Translations under genes and position numbers: made by a program
Notes under the pieces: generated by a model
What the model was told of the DNA's origin: nothing
What the model saw: only the letters and a program-made list of their open reading frames with translations
Database searches by the model: none
Shown: positions 35,109 to 45,807 of the stretch, piece after piece
Position numbering within the stretch: position 1 is the stretch's first letter
How the letters are laid out: the number at the start of each line of letters is the position of its first letter
NCBI GenBank assembly: GCA_045807745.1
Contig: JBJMGT010000042.1
Span: forward strand, 186,001-250,000
DNA length: 64,000 nt
From: QHXQ01 sp045807745
GTDB taxonomy: Bacteria > Acidobacteriota > Blastocatellia > Pyrinomonadales > Pyrinomonadaceae
Reading direction: 5' to 3'

Positions 35109-35151
35109 TGTGCCGGGAGACAAGTGTTGTGCACGCTTGTCTCCCGGCACA
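35109..35151. terminator. Bidirectional hairpin terminator between convergent genes
   Basis: Perfect 16-bp arms (35109-35124 and 35136-35151, starting TGTGCCGGGAGACAAG) enclose an 11-base loop. It sits directly after the methyltransferase stop and 31 bases before the end of the opposite-strand giant gene, so it can serve both. The U-tract is weak, but the stem is long and GC rich. Confidence 0.75.
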
Positions 35152-35182
35152 CTCTATCGTCTCGGCCTACAGCCGCTCCGGC

Positions 35183-38100
35183 TCAGTGCTTCGAACTGAT
35201 GACGCCCTTCGTCAGCGCCGCACTCTGCGCCCCCGTCAGCGCCTCGACGTTGACGAGGAAACGGAAACGCCCGCTCGCTTGCACGCCTAAGACAAACTGC
35301 ACGTTCACAGACGCATTCGGCGCGAGCGCGCCACCGGGTAGTGCGACCACGAGCGACGTGTTCAACCCACCGCCCAACGTTTGCGCGGGCGGCCCTTCGA
35401 TGGTCGTACCCTTGACCAATACGCTCGCGCCGCCCGTCGTCGTTACCATCACGTCGGCGGATGTGAGCGCGCGCAGGTCGGCTTGTGCGCCGCCGGGGTT
35501 GGGCGTGTTCAAGGTCGTCACGTCCACGATGCGGAAGCGCAGGCGCGTGACCGGCTGCCCCGTCTTGTTCGTGAACTTGCGCCGGATGATGAGCGTGCCC
35601 TGACTGCCGTTCGTGACGGGCGTTGTGTCGCGCACGCGGTTGGGCGCTGACGTAGAGACTGCTTGCGGATCGACGAGCGCGGCTTTGATCTGTGCATTGC
35701 GTTGAAGCGGACTGGACAGATTCTCCGGCCCCGGCGCGCCGAGTTGCGATTGTACGCCGCCGTATGTGCCGCCGTCGGTCGAGGCGAAGACGAAGTCCTG
35801 CGCGTTATCGTTCGTGTCCTGCGGCAGACCCGTCGTGAGTTTGCGCACGAAGCTGTACTCGCCGTTGCCCGCGCCGATGGGCGCCAATCCTGTGCCCTCG
35901 CGGAAGAGCGTGGGGACGGGCGTGCTCGCGTTGTCAAAGCCGACGGCGTCGAGGCGGTGCGCCAAGTCGAAGTTGGCGGGCGCGGCCGTGCGGAAGAGGG
36001 CGATGCCGCTGTCCTCGTTGATGTCGGTTGAGTATTGGGCACCGGGCGTGGAGAGACTGTAGCCGTTCGCATTGGTGGCAAGGAAGTGGGCGCGCGCCGG
36101 GATAGTCACACCATTGGGCACGAAGAAGATGAGGGCCGCCGCGCCGCCGTTGTAGGCGACGACCGCCCAGCCTTGCGAGCCGTCGTCCGTGTTGACGAAG
36201 ATCGGCTGATCCGTGTTGTTGTAAAGCTCGACGAATTCGTTCGCCAGCCCCGTGCTAGCGGGGAAGCCTTCGGGCACAGCCCCGCTAAAGCGGAACTCGC
36301 TGATGAGCACACTGTCGGCTGCGGGCGGCGGCGGCGGCGGATCGTCGTCCCTGATGAGGATGCCAGACGTGGCCGGGCCAAGCACAGCGCCGCCGGTCGG
36401 GTTCGTGAGCGTGAGCTTGACCGTCTCGGTAAACTCGAACTGCGCGTCGGCGCAGATGAGGACATCAAACGTCTTGGGCGCGCTGTCGCCGTCGGCCCAA
36501 GTGAGCGTGCCTGCGGTCGTTAAATAGTCAATGCCGCTCGCGCAGGTTGCGCCGCCCGTGGCCGTGCCGCCGTTGGCAATCGCATAGTCAACGCTGATCG
36601 CGCCGCCGCTGCCGCCGCTGCGTGTGACGGTGATCTGCGCCGCGCCTACGCCCTCGCTCACGTCGTAGGTGCCGGCGCTGAACTGAACCACACCCGGCGG
36701 CTCGCCCGCAACTGTGATGAAGGTGGAGAACTCGGAGGTGTTGCTTAAGACGAAACTGCCGCTGGAGGTGGGGCTGTCGCTGGTCGTCGCTACCAGACGC
36801 GCGTCCGCCGGGAGCGTAGCTGCGGGCGTGAAGCTCACAGTCTTGAACGACTGCGCGTCGGCCGCCGCGTATGTGTCCGAGCCGAGATAGGTCTGTCCTT
36901 CCTGCCCGTTGCTATCGGCCAAGTAGAAGTCCACTTGCAATGGATAGGTGGCATTCGCCGTGGCCGTGTCCACGCGGTACTGTACGGTGAGCGTGCTGCC
37001 GCTCAACATCGCCTGCGCGAGTTCAGGGTAGTTCTGTAGGTGGTTTGCGCCTACGTCCGTGTCGGCAGGGTCGTTCTGCGTGGGGCCGTCGTTGCCGAGG
37101 TCTATGCCGGGGCCGTCGTTGGCGTAGATGCTGTTGCCCCGGATGCCATTGCCGATACTAGAACTGAGATCGCCCAACAGCGCGATCCCGCCGAGGCCGT
37201 TATAGGCGATGCGGTTGCCCGCGCCGGCCCCCACGCCACCGATGGTGTTGTTTTGACTGTTGTTGATAAAGATGCCCTGTTGCAGATTGCCGAGCGGCGT
37301 CGCGGCATCGGCCGCCGTGCCGATGTAGTCGCCGTTGATAGTGCTCTGCGCGGGAGTGAGCGTGATGCCGACGTTGTTACCGGAGATGACGTTGCGCGCG
37401 GCGGGGCTTGTGCCGCCGATGACCGTCGGGCCGACAACATAGACGCCGAGGGTGTTCGCGCGCGCCTGCATGCCGGTCGCGTCCGTGCCGACGTAGCAGC
37501 CCTCAAGGTGCGTGGGGAGCGCCACAGAGCCGCTGAGTTGGATGGCGATGTCGCGGAAGCGGTTGATGACCAATCCGCGTATGAGACTGTCATCGGCTTG
37601 CACGTTGAGGCCCGGAGTGATCCCAGTTTGCGGGAGCAGACTGCCGTCGAGTTCGATCTTCATGATAGCGTTTGAGGGTTGATAGAGCGCGTTCGCGTTC
37701 GCCTGCGCGCCCGGCTGCGTGAAGCCGTCAATGATAACGATACTACTGATCACAGGCAGCGGCGTCTGTGGCCGGATGGTGCAGACGCCGGTCGCGGGGT
37801 TGCAGTTCGGATCAGAGGCCGGGATCTGGAAACCGATCGCGTCGGCTTCGGCGGTCGAGTTGGCATCGAGGATAGTTTGGCGCAGAGAGCCGGGGCCGCT
37901 ATCGTTCGTGTTCGCGACGACGAGCGGGTTGCCGCCGATGGTGGTGTAGGGCGAGAACTCGGACGTGTTGCCGAACGCGGTGCTGTCGGTCGCGGTGGCG
38001 ACGATGCGCTGCCCGTCTGCGACTGCGACCGCAGGCGTGAAGGTGATGGTCTTAGGCAGTTGAGACGGCGCGCTCGCGTACGTGTCTGTGCCGAGGTAGG

Positions 38101-41100
38101 TCTGCCCCTCTTGGCTGTCGGCGTCGGCGAGGTAGAAGTCCACTTGCAGCGGATAGGTGGCATGGTTCGTCGCGGTTCTCACGCGGTAGCGGATGGTGAG
38201 TTGGCCGCCGCCGGTGCGCGTCGCCCGTTCGAGGTCGGGATAGTTCTGTAGGTGGTTTGCGCCGTCGTCTGCGTCGCCGTTGTCATTGGGCGTCGGCCCG
38301 TCGATGTTAAGATCGATGCCCAGTCCGCCGTTTGCATGGATGCTGTTATGACGGACTTCCACACCGACGGTGCCGCCGCTGATCTGCACGCCGGTTTGCG
38401 CGTTGAAGGCGACTAGGTTGCCGCCGCCGGCCACGCCCGCCTGCCCGATCCGATTCTGGTTCGCGCCGGAGACGAGCACGCCGATATCGTTGCCGAGGGC
38501 GGAGGCTGCGTTCGCCGCTGTGCCCACGTAGTTGCCGGCGATGGTGTTCTGCGACGCACGAATGTAGAGGCCGACGCTGTTGCCGGCGATGACGTTGCGC
38601 GCCGCGGGGCTTGTGCCACCGACGATTGACCTCTGGATTACCTCCACGCCGACGAAATTGGGTCGCGCGAGCGTGCCCGTCGCGTCGGTGCCGAGATAGC
38701 AGCCTTCGAGTCGGGCAGGTGTGTTGATATTCGCCGAATTGATCGAGACGCCCGCCCCGGTGAAGCGGCCTACGGCGAGACCGCGCACGAGGCTATCCGC
38801 CCCGCTGATGCCGAGGCCCGTACTGTCCCCGCTGAGCAGGCTGCCGTCGAGTTCGACCTTCAGCACAGCATTCGCGGGTTGATAGAGCGGATTTGTGTTC
38901 GCCTGCGCGCCCGGCTGCGTGAAGCCATCAACGGTGACGGTAGAGGAGATTTCTGGCAAGTCGGTCTGCGGCCGGATCGTGCAGACACCGGTCGCAAGGA
39001 TGCAATTCGGATCGCTGGCCGGGATGTTGAAAGTGATCGTGTCCGCGCTCGCGCTGTTCGCGTTCGCTTCGTTGAGCGCCTCGCGCAGAGAGCAGTCGTC
39101 GAGCGTGCAGAGGCCGTTGTTGTCGTTCGTCGTGTTGACGACGTAGGTGGGGCCGGTCTGGGGCGGCGGCGGGGGCGGTGTCTGCACTTCATATGCGCCG
39201 ATGTCGGCGTGCGCCGTGCCGTCGCCGTCGCCGTCCTTGATGCGCGGTAGCCCGCGCTGGTCAAAGGCGGGCGCGCCCGCATCGTTGCCGGCGTCAATGG
39301 CGGGGCTGCCCGTTTGCAGCGCGTGCGTCGGTAGGGGGCCGCCGTTGTCTGCGAGCGGGGCGAGGAGCGCGTTAACGTTCGACAGATTGTGGGCGGTCGC
39401 GCCCGTGATGTCCGCACCCTGTGTGCTGCCGAACAGGTTGTAGTCCGCAGAGATGATCTGGCTGGTGATGTGGTGGCCGTTGATGTCGATGGCGGCGGAG
39501 ATGTCGGGCGCGTTCGGGCAGTGGTTGCCGGCGATGATGCTGCCCGCGATGGTAATTGACGGAGCCGTATCACCTGCCTGCTGGAACAGGCCGCCGCCGC
39601 CGGGTTGAAACACGCCGCCGCCGGGATAGGTAGCCGTGTTGTCGGTGACGGTGCTGCGCGCGATGTTGAGCGTGCCCGCGTTGAAGATTCCACCACCAAC
39701 GCCGTGCTGGCCCGACGGATCGACCGCGTTGCCGGAGATGGTGCTGCCGGTGATGCTGAGCGTCCCGCCGTTGGAGATGCCGCCGCCGCCATCGATTTGG
39801 CCTTGGAACAGACTCGTGTTGCCGGAGATGGTGCTCGCGTCAATGGTCATCGTGCTTCCGTAGGCATTGGCGATGCCGCCGCCGCCGTCCGTGCCTGTGT
39901 TGTCTTTGATCAGGCAGTGGCTGACAGCGAGCGTGCCCTCGTTGAAGATGCCTGCGCCGTAAGCGAAGACGCCGCCCGCGATGGTCAGACCGGAGATCGT
40001 GACGTTGCGGCCAGCAACGACGTGGAAGATGCCAAACGCTGGCGTGCCCGCCGCCGCGCTGCGCCGCACGCTGAGCAGGTTCGCGCCGGGCCCGTCGAGC
40101 GTGACGTTCGCGTCGAGATCGGGTAGCGCCGTCGTCAGCGTGATCGTGCCGGCGAGACCGGGCGCGAAGTTGATCAGGAAAGTGCCGGTTGCGGGCGGCG
40201 CGTTGGCATCAAGGATGGCTTGGCGCAGGCTGCCGGGGCCGGAGTCGTTCGTGTTGGTGACGTTGAAGGCAGCCTCGTCGTCCGTGATGTTGAGCGTGGC
40301 CGCGGCGGGCGTGCCTAAGCCAGCGCCGCCGGTCGGGTCGCTCAAGGCGAGTTTAACCGTGCGGTCGGGGTTGTCTTGCAGGTCGTCGCAGACCTGCACG
40401 TTGAAGGTGCGTGTGCTCGTGTCGGCGGCGGCCGCCCACGTGAGCGTACCCGAAGTGTCCACGTAGTTGACGCCCGCGCCGCACGCGGCCCCGCCCGCGG
40501 CCGTGCCGCCGGCGACGGTCGCATAATGGACGGTGACCGCAGGACTGTTCGACGCACCGCTGCGCGTGACCGTGACGGTGGCCGTGCCGACGTGCTCGCT
40601 GATGGTGTAAGCGGCGGCATTGAACTGGAACGCACCGGGTATGTCGTCGTCATGAATGACGAGCGCGGCCGCGGCGGGCGTGCCTAAGCTAGCGCCGCCG
40701 GTCGGGTCGCTCAGCGCGAGTTGGACGGTCTCGTCCGACTCGGCCTCTGCGTCGGCGCAGATCGTGATGGTGATCGGCTTGCTGCTTACGTCGCCCGCCG
40801 CCCAAGAGAGCGTGCCGGCGCTGAGCACGTAATCGATGTCCGCGCCACAGGTCGCACCGCCCGCGGCCGTGCCGCCTGTGACGGTGTAGTTGACGCTCGT
40901 GGCGGGGCCGTCCGCCGCAGAGCGCGTGACGGTGAGCGTGATGGTCGCGCCGTTTTCGTTAGCCGCGTAGGCGTCGGTAGTGAACTGGAGCGAGCCGGGC
41001 GTGTCGTTGTCGTGGACGAGGAGCAATGCCGTGGGTTGCGCACCGAGCAGCGCGTTGCCGGCCGGGTTGCCGAGACCGAGATTGATGGTCTCTGCGCCTT

Positions 41101-44100
41101 CGGGGGTGTGGTCGTTGCAGATGGGGACGGTGAAAGTCTTCGGCGTCACGTCGCCTGCGGCCCAGGAGAGCGTGCCGGAGGTCGTGACGTAGTCCGCGCC
41201 CGCCGCGCCGCACGAAGCGCCGCCCGTCGCGCCGTTCTGCGCGCCGTTGGCGGTCGTGTAATCGACCGAGGCCGCGCCGACGCTACTGCCCGTGCGCGTG
41301 ACGGTCAAAGTGGCGGTCTGGCCGTCTTCGTTCACGTTGTAGGTGGCGGCGCTGAATTGCAGGCTACTGTTGAGGATACTGACCGGGCGACAGAGCGAAA
41401 ACTCGGAGGTGTTGCCCGCGCCGTCGGTCGCGGCGGCTGTGATCGTCTTGCCGCTGAGATCGAGCGCGGTTTGCAGTGTGACGGTGGTGTTGACGTTGCC
41501 GTTCGCGTCGGTCGTCACGGCGCCGCTGCCGAGATAGATTTCGCCTTCGCCTAAGCCGCTCGCGTCGCACGCAGAACTGGCGTAGAAGTCGAGCGTGAAG
41601 GTCGCGTTCGGGGCAGAGGAGAAACTGATGTCGAGCACGACGCTTGCGCCGTCGAAGCGCGCGGCGATGCTGCCGGGGAAGTTCTGTAGATTGTTCGCGC
41701 CGGTGTCCGTGTCGCCGTCGTCGTTCGTATCTGGGCCGATTGCGCCGAGGTCAATGCCGAGCGCGCCGTTCGCGAAGATGGAGTTGCCGCGCAAGATGTT
41801 GCCCGTGCCGCTCACGACGTAGATGCCGCGCGTCGCATTGTAAGCGATGTGGTTGCCCGCGCCCGTGCCCGTGCCGCCGACGACGTTGTCGCGCGCGTTG
41901 TTGATGACGATGCCTTGGCCGGCGCTCGCGCCGCCGCTGTTGCCAAGCGGTGACGCGCCGTCCGCCGCGATGCCGATGAAGTTGCCCTGCACGAAATTGC
42001 CGTGCGCGCCGTCCGCGCCGATGACAACGCCGTCGCCGTTGCCCGAAATGACGTTGCGCTCGCCAGCCTGCGCGCTGCCGACGTGGTTGTTCGCGCCGTT
42101 GAAGAGGTGTACGCCGACCGGGTTGCGTAGCGCGCTCCGGCCCTGCGCGTCCGTGCCGATGTAGTTGCCGATGATCGTGTTGGCGTTGGTGTTCGCGCCC
42201 TCGACGGAGATGCCGTCGCTGCCGTTGCCGGAGATGATGTTGGTGGCGGCGTTGAGCGTGCCGCCGATGCGGTTGTCGTGCGCGCCGTCTAGTAAATGTA
42301 TGCCGGCGTTCGTGTTCGCGAGCGCGGCCGTGCCGCTTCTGTTCGTGCCGATGAAGTTGCCCGCGATGATGCTGCCGGCGGCATTGCCGCCCGAAACATC
42401 AACGCCCGTTATCGAGTTGCCGGAGATCAGGTTGCCTTCGGCCAGATCATTTCTGCTGTCGCCGTCCGTGCCGATGATGTTGTTTGCGCTATCGAGAATC
42501 GAGATGCCGATGGCGTTCGGCAGCCGCGCCGCGCCCGCGGCGTCCGTGCCGATGCGGTTGCCGCTGATGCGATTGCCGCCCGCACCCGTCAACGAGATGC
42601 CCGCGTCGCCGCCCCAGCGGTTGATGACGAGACCTTGGACGAACGAATTGCCGGCGCTAAGGTTAAGCCCCGGCATGCTGCCGCCGGCGTTCGCCCCGCT
42701 CAGTTCGATGACGAGTGTGGCGTTGTTGTCGCCCGCGAGCGTGTTGCGCGCCGCGCCGGGTTGCGTGTAGCCGTCGATGATGACGGGGCGCGTGACGACG
42801 AGCGGCGTCGCTGCGGTCGGCGCGATGGTGTGCGTGCCGCCGCCGGGGATGTTGAAGGCGACGAGACCGTAGCCGAGCGCGTTATTGTCGAGCAGGGCCT
42901 GGCGCAAGCTACCTGCACCGCTCGTGTTCGTGTTCGTGACGACGTACTTCTGGCGCTCGAACGCGCCGCGATCCGGCAGATTCGTCCCGTCGCCGTCGCC
43001 GTCAGCGGGGCGCAGGAAACCGCGCGCGTCTGTGGTGGGCGGGTTCGCGCTCACCACGGAATCGAGTGCCGGGCTGTCGGCGAGGAGTGGGTGGACGGGC
43101 ACGGGGCCGCCGTAGTCGCCCAAGGGGCCGAGTTGCGGGTTAACGTTCATCAGGTCGTGGGCGGTCGTGCCTGTGATGGTGGTGAACTGATATACCGTGC
43201 CGATCAGGTTGTAGTCTTCCGACGTGAGGTCGCCGCTCAAGTCGTAGTCGTTCGGGCCCGGCGTGTTGCCGGAGATGATGCTGGCGTGCGCCGTGAATCT
43301 GAGCGTGCCGCTGAGGCCGCTGTGATTGTTCGTGACGGTGCAGTAGAGCAGGTGCACCTGCGCGCCGCCGTCTTGCGTGTAAATGCCGTAAGAGCCGGTG
43401 TTGCCGGAGACGGTGGTGTTGGTCAGAGTCGTCTCATTGTAGGTGATGAAACCAGCACCGTGATAGCGGTCGTCAAGGAGCGTGTTGTTGACGATTGCGG
43501 AGTTGAGAATCTTAAGCGAGTTGTTAGCGCCCCGGCTGAAGATGCCGCCGCCGTGCCAATTTTGGGCCGTGTTGTTTTTGATGGTGGTGTTGGTGATGTT
43601 GGAGACGGTGAAAGCCCCGCCGGGGTCGGCGATGTTTACGCCGCCGCCGCCGCCGACATCGGAGGTGTTCCCGGAGATGGTGCTGTCGCTGATGTTGACG
43701 CCGTGGTCGGAATAGACACCGCCGCCGCCATGCGAGGCGGAGTTGCCGCTGAGCACCGAGCGGTTGATGGTGACGGCGTCGGCGACAGAGGAGAATTCGC
43801 TGGCGATGCCGCCGCCAGCGCCGCTAGTGGTGTTATCCGAGATGGTCGAATCGTTAACCGTCAGTCGCCCGCGGGACACGATGCCGCCGCCGTTATCGAA
43901 GTCGCCGCCGGCCGATGTGTTGCGCGTGACGGTGCAACTGTTGAGCGTCAGCGTGGCGGACAGACCGCTGTGTATGCCGCCGCCGAGTTTGCTGGAGTAG
44001 TTGTCGGAGACGGTGCAGCCATTGAGCGTCAGCGTGCCGAGGTTGTAGATGCCGCCCGCGCCGTTACTGAGCACCCCGCGCCCATGCGCGATGGTGATGC

Positions 44101-44524
44101 CGGTGATGGTGACCGTCACGTTCTGATTGACGGTCAGGATCGTAAACGCTGGCATCCCCGTGTCGGTCGAATCGAGGCGGCGGCGCACGATCAGGTTGCT
44201 GGCGCCGGGGCCCGTGATGCTCAGGTTACCGGTGATGGCGGGGAGCGCCGAGTTGAGGCTGATGGTGCCGTTGGCGGTGATCGTGATCAAGTCCGCGCCG
44301 GGGTTGGCGTTGGCGTCGAGGATGGCTTGGCGCAAAGAGCCTGCACCGGTGTCGTTCGTGTTGGTGACGATGTAGGTGTTCGTCGGTGCGGCCGCGTATT
44401 CGACTGTGCCGCCGGCCAACGCGCCGACGGCGGCGAACACGCTGACCGCGATCACGACGCCGAGGAGACTTACTTTCACGATTGAGCTAAGGCGGGCGGT
44501 ACGTTCGGGGTGCTGGCTCAGCAT
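35183..44524 (-). CDS. Giant secreted beta-helix / Calx-beta / lamin-tail protein
   Basis: An upstream in-frame start at 44599 exists, but GGAGGAAC a few bases before the ATG at 44524 fixes the start; length ~3113 residues. A signal peptide (VSLLGVVIAVSVFAAVGALA) precedes repeated modules that begin with NTNDxGxGSLRQAILDAN (one CSLREALNEANAN), each followed by right-handed beta-helix repeats (ISGNT, GGGI, VTNNHSG). Calx-beta domains (FSAATYNVNEDGQTATLTVTRTG) are interspersed. Near the end is a lamin-tail-like domain (LISEFRFSG...NEFVELYNNTDQP). It is probably a cell-surface or released adhesin or matrix protein. A two-component system on the same strand lies just upstream. Confidence 0.88.
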   Translation of the reverse strand: MLSQHPERTARLSSIVKVSLLGVVIAVSVFAAVGALAGGTVEYAAAPTNTYIVTNTNDTGAGSLRQAILDANANPGADLITITANGTISLNSALPAITGNLSITGPGASNLIVRRRLDSTDTGMPAFTILTVNQNVTVTITGITIAHGRGVLSNGAGGIYNLGTLTLNGCTVSDNYSSKLGGGIHSGLSATLTLNSCTVTRNTSAGGDFDNGGGIVSRGRLTVNDSTISDNTTSGAGGGIASEFSSVADAVTINRSVLSGNSASHGGGGVYSDHGVNISDSTISGNTSDVGGGGGVNIADPGGAFTVSNITNTTIKNNTAQNWHGGGIFSRGANNSLKILNSAIVNNTLLDDRYHGAGFITYNETTLTNTTVSGNTGSYGIYTQDGGAQVHLLYCTVTNNHSGLSGTLRFTAHASIISGNTPGPNDYDLSGDLTSEDYNLIGTVYQFTTITGTTAHDLMNVNPQLGPLGDYGGPVPVHPLLADSPALDSVVSANPPTTDARGFLRPADGDGDGTNLPDRGAFERQKYVVTNTNTSGAGSLRQALLDNNALGYGLVAFNIPGGGTHTIAPTAATPLVVTRPVIIDGYTQPGAARNTLAGDNNATLVIELSGANAGGSMPGLNLSAGNSFVQGLVINRWGGDAGISLTGAGGNRISGNRIGTDAAGAARLPNAIGISILDSANNIIGTDGDSRNDLAEGNLISGNSITGVDVSGGNAAGSIIAGNFIGTNRSGTAALANTNAGIHLLDGAHDNRIGGTLNAATNIISGNGSDGISVEGANTNANTIIGNYIGTDAQGRSALRNPVGVHLFNGANNHVGSAQAGERNVISGNGDGVVIGADGAHGNFVQGNFIGIAADGASPLGNSGGASAGQGIVINNARDNVVGGTGTGAGNHIAYNATRGIYVVSGTGNILRGNSIFANGALGIDLGAIGPDTNDDGDTDTGANNLQNFPGSIAARFDGASVVLDISFSSAPNATFTLDFYASSACDASGLGEGEIYLGSGAVTTDANGNVNTTVTLQTALDLSGKTITAAATDGAGNTSEFSLCRPVSILNSSLQFSAATYNVNEDGQTATLTVTRTGSSVGAASVDYTTANGAQNGATGGASCGAAGADYVTTSGTLSWAAGDVTPKTFTVPICNDHTPEGAETINLGLGNPAGNALLGAQPTALLLVHDNDTPGSLQFTTDAYAANENGATITLTVTRSAADGPATSVNYTVTGGTAAGGATCGADIDYVLSAGTLSWAAGDVSSKPITITICADAEAESDETVQLALSDPTGGASLGTPAAAALVIHDDDIPGAFQFNAAAYTISEHVGTATVTVTRSGASNSPAVTVHYATVAGGTAAGGAACGAGVNYVDTSGTLTWAAAADTSTRTFNVQVCDDLQDNPDRTVKLALSDPTGGAGLGTPAAATLNITDDEAAFNVTNTNDSGPGSLRQAILDANAPPATGTFLINFAPGLAGTITLTTALPDLDANVTLDGPGANLLSVRRSAAAGTPAFGIFHVVAGRNVTISGLTIAGGVFAYGAGIFNEGTLAVSHCLIKDNTGTDGGGGIANAYGSTMTIDASTISGNTSLFQGQIDGGGGISNGGTLSITGSTISGNAVDPSGQHGVGGGIFNAGTLNIARSTVTDNTATYPGGGVFQPGGGGLFQQAGDTAPSITIAGSIIAGNHCPNAPDISAAIDINGHHITSQIISADYNLFGSTQGADITGATAHNLSNVNALLAPLADNGGPLPTHALQTGSPAIDAGNDAGAPAFDQRGLPRIKDGDGDGTAHADIGAYEVQTPPPPPPQTGPTYVVNTTNDNNGLCTLDDCSLREALNEANANSASADTITFNIPASDPNCILATGVCTIRPQTDLPEISSTVTVDGFTQPGAQANTNPLYQPANAVLKVELDGSLLSGDSTGLGISGADSLVRGLAVGRFTGAGVSINSANINTPARLEGCYLGTDATGTLARPNFVGVEVIQRSIVGGTSPAARNVIAGNSVGLYIRASQNTIAGNYVGTAANAASALGNDIGVLVSGANQNRIGQAGVAGGGNLVAFNAQTGVQISGGTVGVEVRHNSIHANGGLGIDLNIDGPTPNDNGDADDGANHLQNYPDLERATRTGGGQLTIRYRVRTATNHATYPLQVDFYLADADSQEGQTYLGTDTYASAPSQLPKTITFTPAVAVADGQRIVATATDSTAFGNTSEFSPYTTIGGNPLVVANTNDSGPGSLRQTILDANSTAEADAIGFQIPASDPNCNPATGVCTIRPQTPLPVISSIVIIDGFTQPGAQANANALYQPSNAIMKIELDGSLLPQTGITPGLNVQADDSLIRGLVINRFRDIAIQLSGSVALPTHLEGCYVGTDATGMQARANTLGVYVVGPTVIGGTSPAARNVISGNNVGITLTPAQSTINGDYIGTAADAATPLGNLQQGIFINNSQNNTIGGVGAGAGNRIAYNGLGGIALLGDLSSSIGNGIRGNSIYANDGPGIDLGNDGPTQNDPADTDVGANHLQNYPELAQAMLSGSTLTVQYRVDTATANATYPLQVDFYLADSNGQEGQTYLGSDTYAAADAQSFKTVSFTPAATLPADARLVATTSDSPTSSGSFVLSNTSEFSTFITVAGEPPGVVQFSAGTYDVSEGVGAAQITVTRSGGSGGAISVDYAIANGGTATGGATCASGIDYLTTAGTLTWADGDSAPKTFDVLICADAQFEFTETVKLTLTNPTGGAVLGPATSGILIRDDDPPPPPPAADSVLISEFRFSGAVPEGFPASTGLANEFVELYNNTDQPIFVNTDDGSQGWAVVAYNGGAAALIFFVPNGVTIPARAHFLATNANGYSLSTPGAQYSTDINEDSGIALFRTAAPANFDLAHRLDAVGFDNASTPVPTLFREGTGLAPIGAGNGEYSFVRKLTTGLPQDTNDNAQDFVFASTDGGTYGGVQSQLGAPGPENLSSPLQRNAQIKAALVDPQAVSTSAPNRVRDTTPVTNGSQGTLIIRRKFTNKTGQPVTRLRFRIVDVTTLNTPNPGGAQADLRALTSADVMVTTTGGASVLVKGTTIEGPPAQTLGGGLNTSLVVALPGGALAPNASVNVQFVLGVQASGRFRFLVNVEALTGAQSAALTKGVISSKH

Positions 44525-44630
44525 AAGAGTTCCTCCTGCATGGCGTCTGTGGCCCCGCGCGTGTTTGTTGTAGGCGGGGCAACTCAGGGTCGTGCGCAAG
44601 CGCCGCAGACAGCGGTCGCCGCTGGTCGCA

Positions 44631-44984
44631 CTAATGAACGGGGCGCGCGCTCAGCACACGGCGCAGATCGAACAGGTTCTCTTTGACGACGTAGGCACAC
44701 GCGCCCGCGGTCGAGGCGAGCGCACGCAGGTCTGCGTCGTCGTAGTTGGTCACGATCACGATGCGCGCGGCCGCGTCGGCCGCTTTGATCTGGCGCGTGG
44801 CGGTGATGCCGTCCACGCGGCCCACGCGGATGTCCATCAACACCCAGTCGGGGCGGTGTGCGCGGTAGGCGGCGAGCGCCTCTGCGCCGTCGGCGCACTC
44901 GTGTATCTCACTTGCCAGATCGCGCACGAAGGTCTTGATCGTGCGCCGCATCTGTTCGCTGTCTTCGATGATTAAGAGATTCAT
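44631..44984 (-). CDS. Stand-alone response-regulator receiver domain
   Basis: The longer frame starts at 45083, but the ATG at 44984 begins exactly at the receiver fold (MNLLIIEDSEQ). The 117 residues keep the acidic pocket (E7, D8), phospho-acceptor D51 in VLMDIRV, T79 and K101 (YVVKEN). There is no output domain, so it is CheY/Spo0F-like. It lies downstream of the NarL-type regulator and upstream of the giant secreted protein; it may relay or buffer phosphate in the same pathway. Confidence 0.88.
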   Translation of the reverse strand: MNLLIIEDSEQMRRTIKTFVRDLASEIHECADGAEALAAYRAHRPDWVLMDIRVGRVDGITATRQIKAADAAARIVIVTNYDDADLRALASTAGACAYVVKENLFDLRRVLSARPVH

Positions 44985-45160
44985 CACATGCGCCTTTGCT
45001 GTAAGCTTGCGCGCACTATGCGCCCGCGACAGCGCGACGTGAATAGAGGGGTCCACGCGTTTCACGCACGTATGCACACTCATTTTTGTTGAGTAGTTCT
45101 ACTCAGGCGGGCTGAAGAATAGGGCGGCTAGGTGGCAGAGGATGGAAGCGCGCGCGGCGC

Positions 45161-45805
45161 TTATTGGAGTTGTGACTTGTGTTCGAGGGCAAACTTCAGG
45201 AGCGCGTGACTGCCGCGCAAATCTAACTTCTGGCAGATGTTGGCGCGATGGTTTTCGACCGTGCGGTGACTGATGAACAGCTCGGTGGCGATCTCGCGGC
45301 TCGTCTTGTTCTCGGCGATCAAACGTAGGATGCGCCGCTCGGTCGGCGTCAACTCGTTGAGACCCGGCTTGCGCGCGGCGAGTTCGGTGGCGCGGGCGCG
45401 CCGTTGGACAAGGTAGCCGGCGATAGACGGGCTGAAGAAATGTTGCCCGGCCGCAGCGGCGCGCACGCTCGCGACGATATCCGTCACGGCGCTATCTTTC
45501 ACGACGTAGCCGCTGACGCCGAGGTCGAGCGCTTCGTTCACCATCTCCTCGTCGTTGTGCATGGTCAGGAAGACGACGCCCGTGGGCAACGCTTCGCGCC
45601 GCAGGGTGCGCACCACCTCGAAGCCATCAAGTTGCGGCAGATCAATATCGAGTACGGCCACTTCGGGTCGGAGCGCGCGCAAGGCAGCGAGCGCCGTCGC
45701 GCCGTCGGTCGCTTCAGCCACGACTTCAAAGTCCGGCTCGCGCTCGATCACCTTGCGCAAGCCTTCGCGGAAGATGGGATGGTCGTCGGCAATCAGGATG
45801 CGCAT
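45161..45805 (-). CDS. NarL/FixJ-type response regulator
   Basis: The 214 residues consist of a receiver (D53 in VLDIDLP, K at YVVKDS) and a C-terminal LuxR-type helix-turn-helix (LTPTERRILRLIAENKTSREIATELFISHRTVENHRANI). Its start follows the sensor kinase stop by two bases, so they are a coupled two-component pair. Likely targets include neighbouring genes on the same strand. Confidence 0.93.
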   Translation of the reverse strand: MRILIADDHPIFREGLRKVIEREPDFEVVAEATDGATALAALRALRPEVAVLDIDLPQLDGFEVVRTLRREALPTGVVFLTMHNDEEMVNEALDLGVSGYVVKDSAVTDIVASVRAAAAGQHFFSPSIAGYLVQRRARATELAARKPGLNELTPTERRILRLIAENKTSREIATELFISHRTVENHRANICQKLDLRGSHALLKFALEHKSQLQ

Positions 45806-45807
45806 CT

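Noticed and set aside
42296..44485. 729-codon plus-strand frame opposite the giant beta-helix gene
   Set aside because: It is a shadow of a high-GC repeat gene: Arg/Ala/Val-rich, no domains, no ribosome site, fully inside a well-supported gene.
35300..44500. CRISPR-like or tandem DNA repeats
   Set aside because: The repetition follows codon frame and protein beta-helix and Calx-beta modules; no spacer-repeat pattern.
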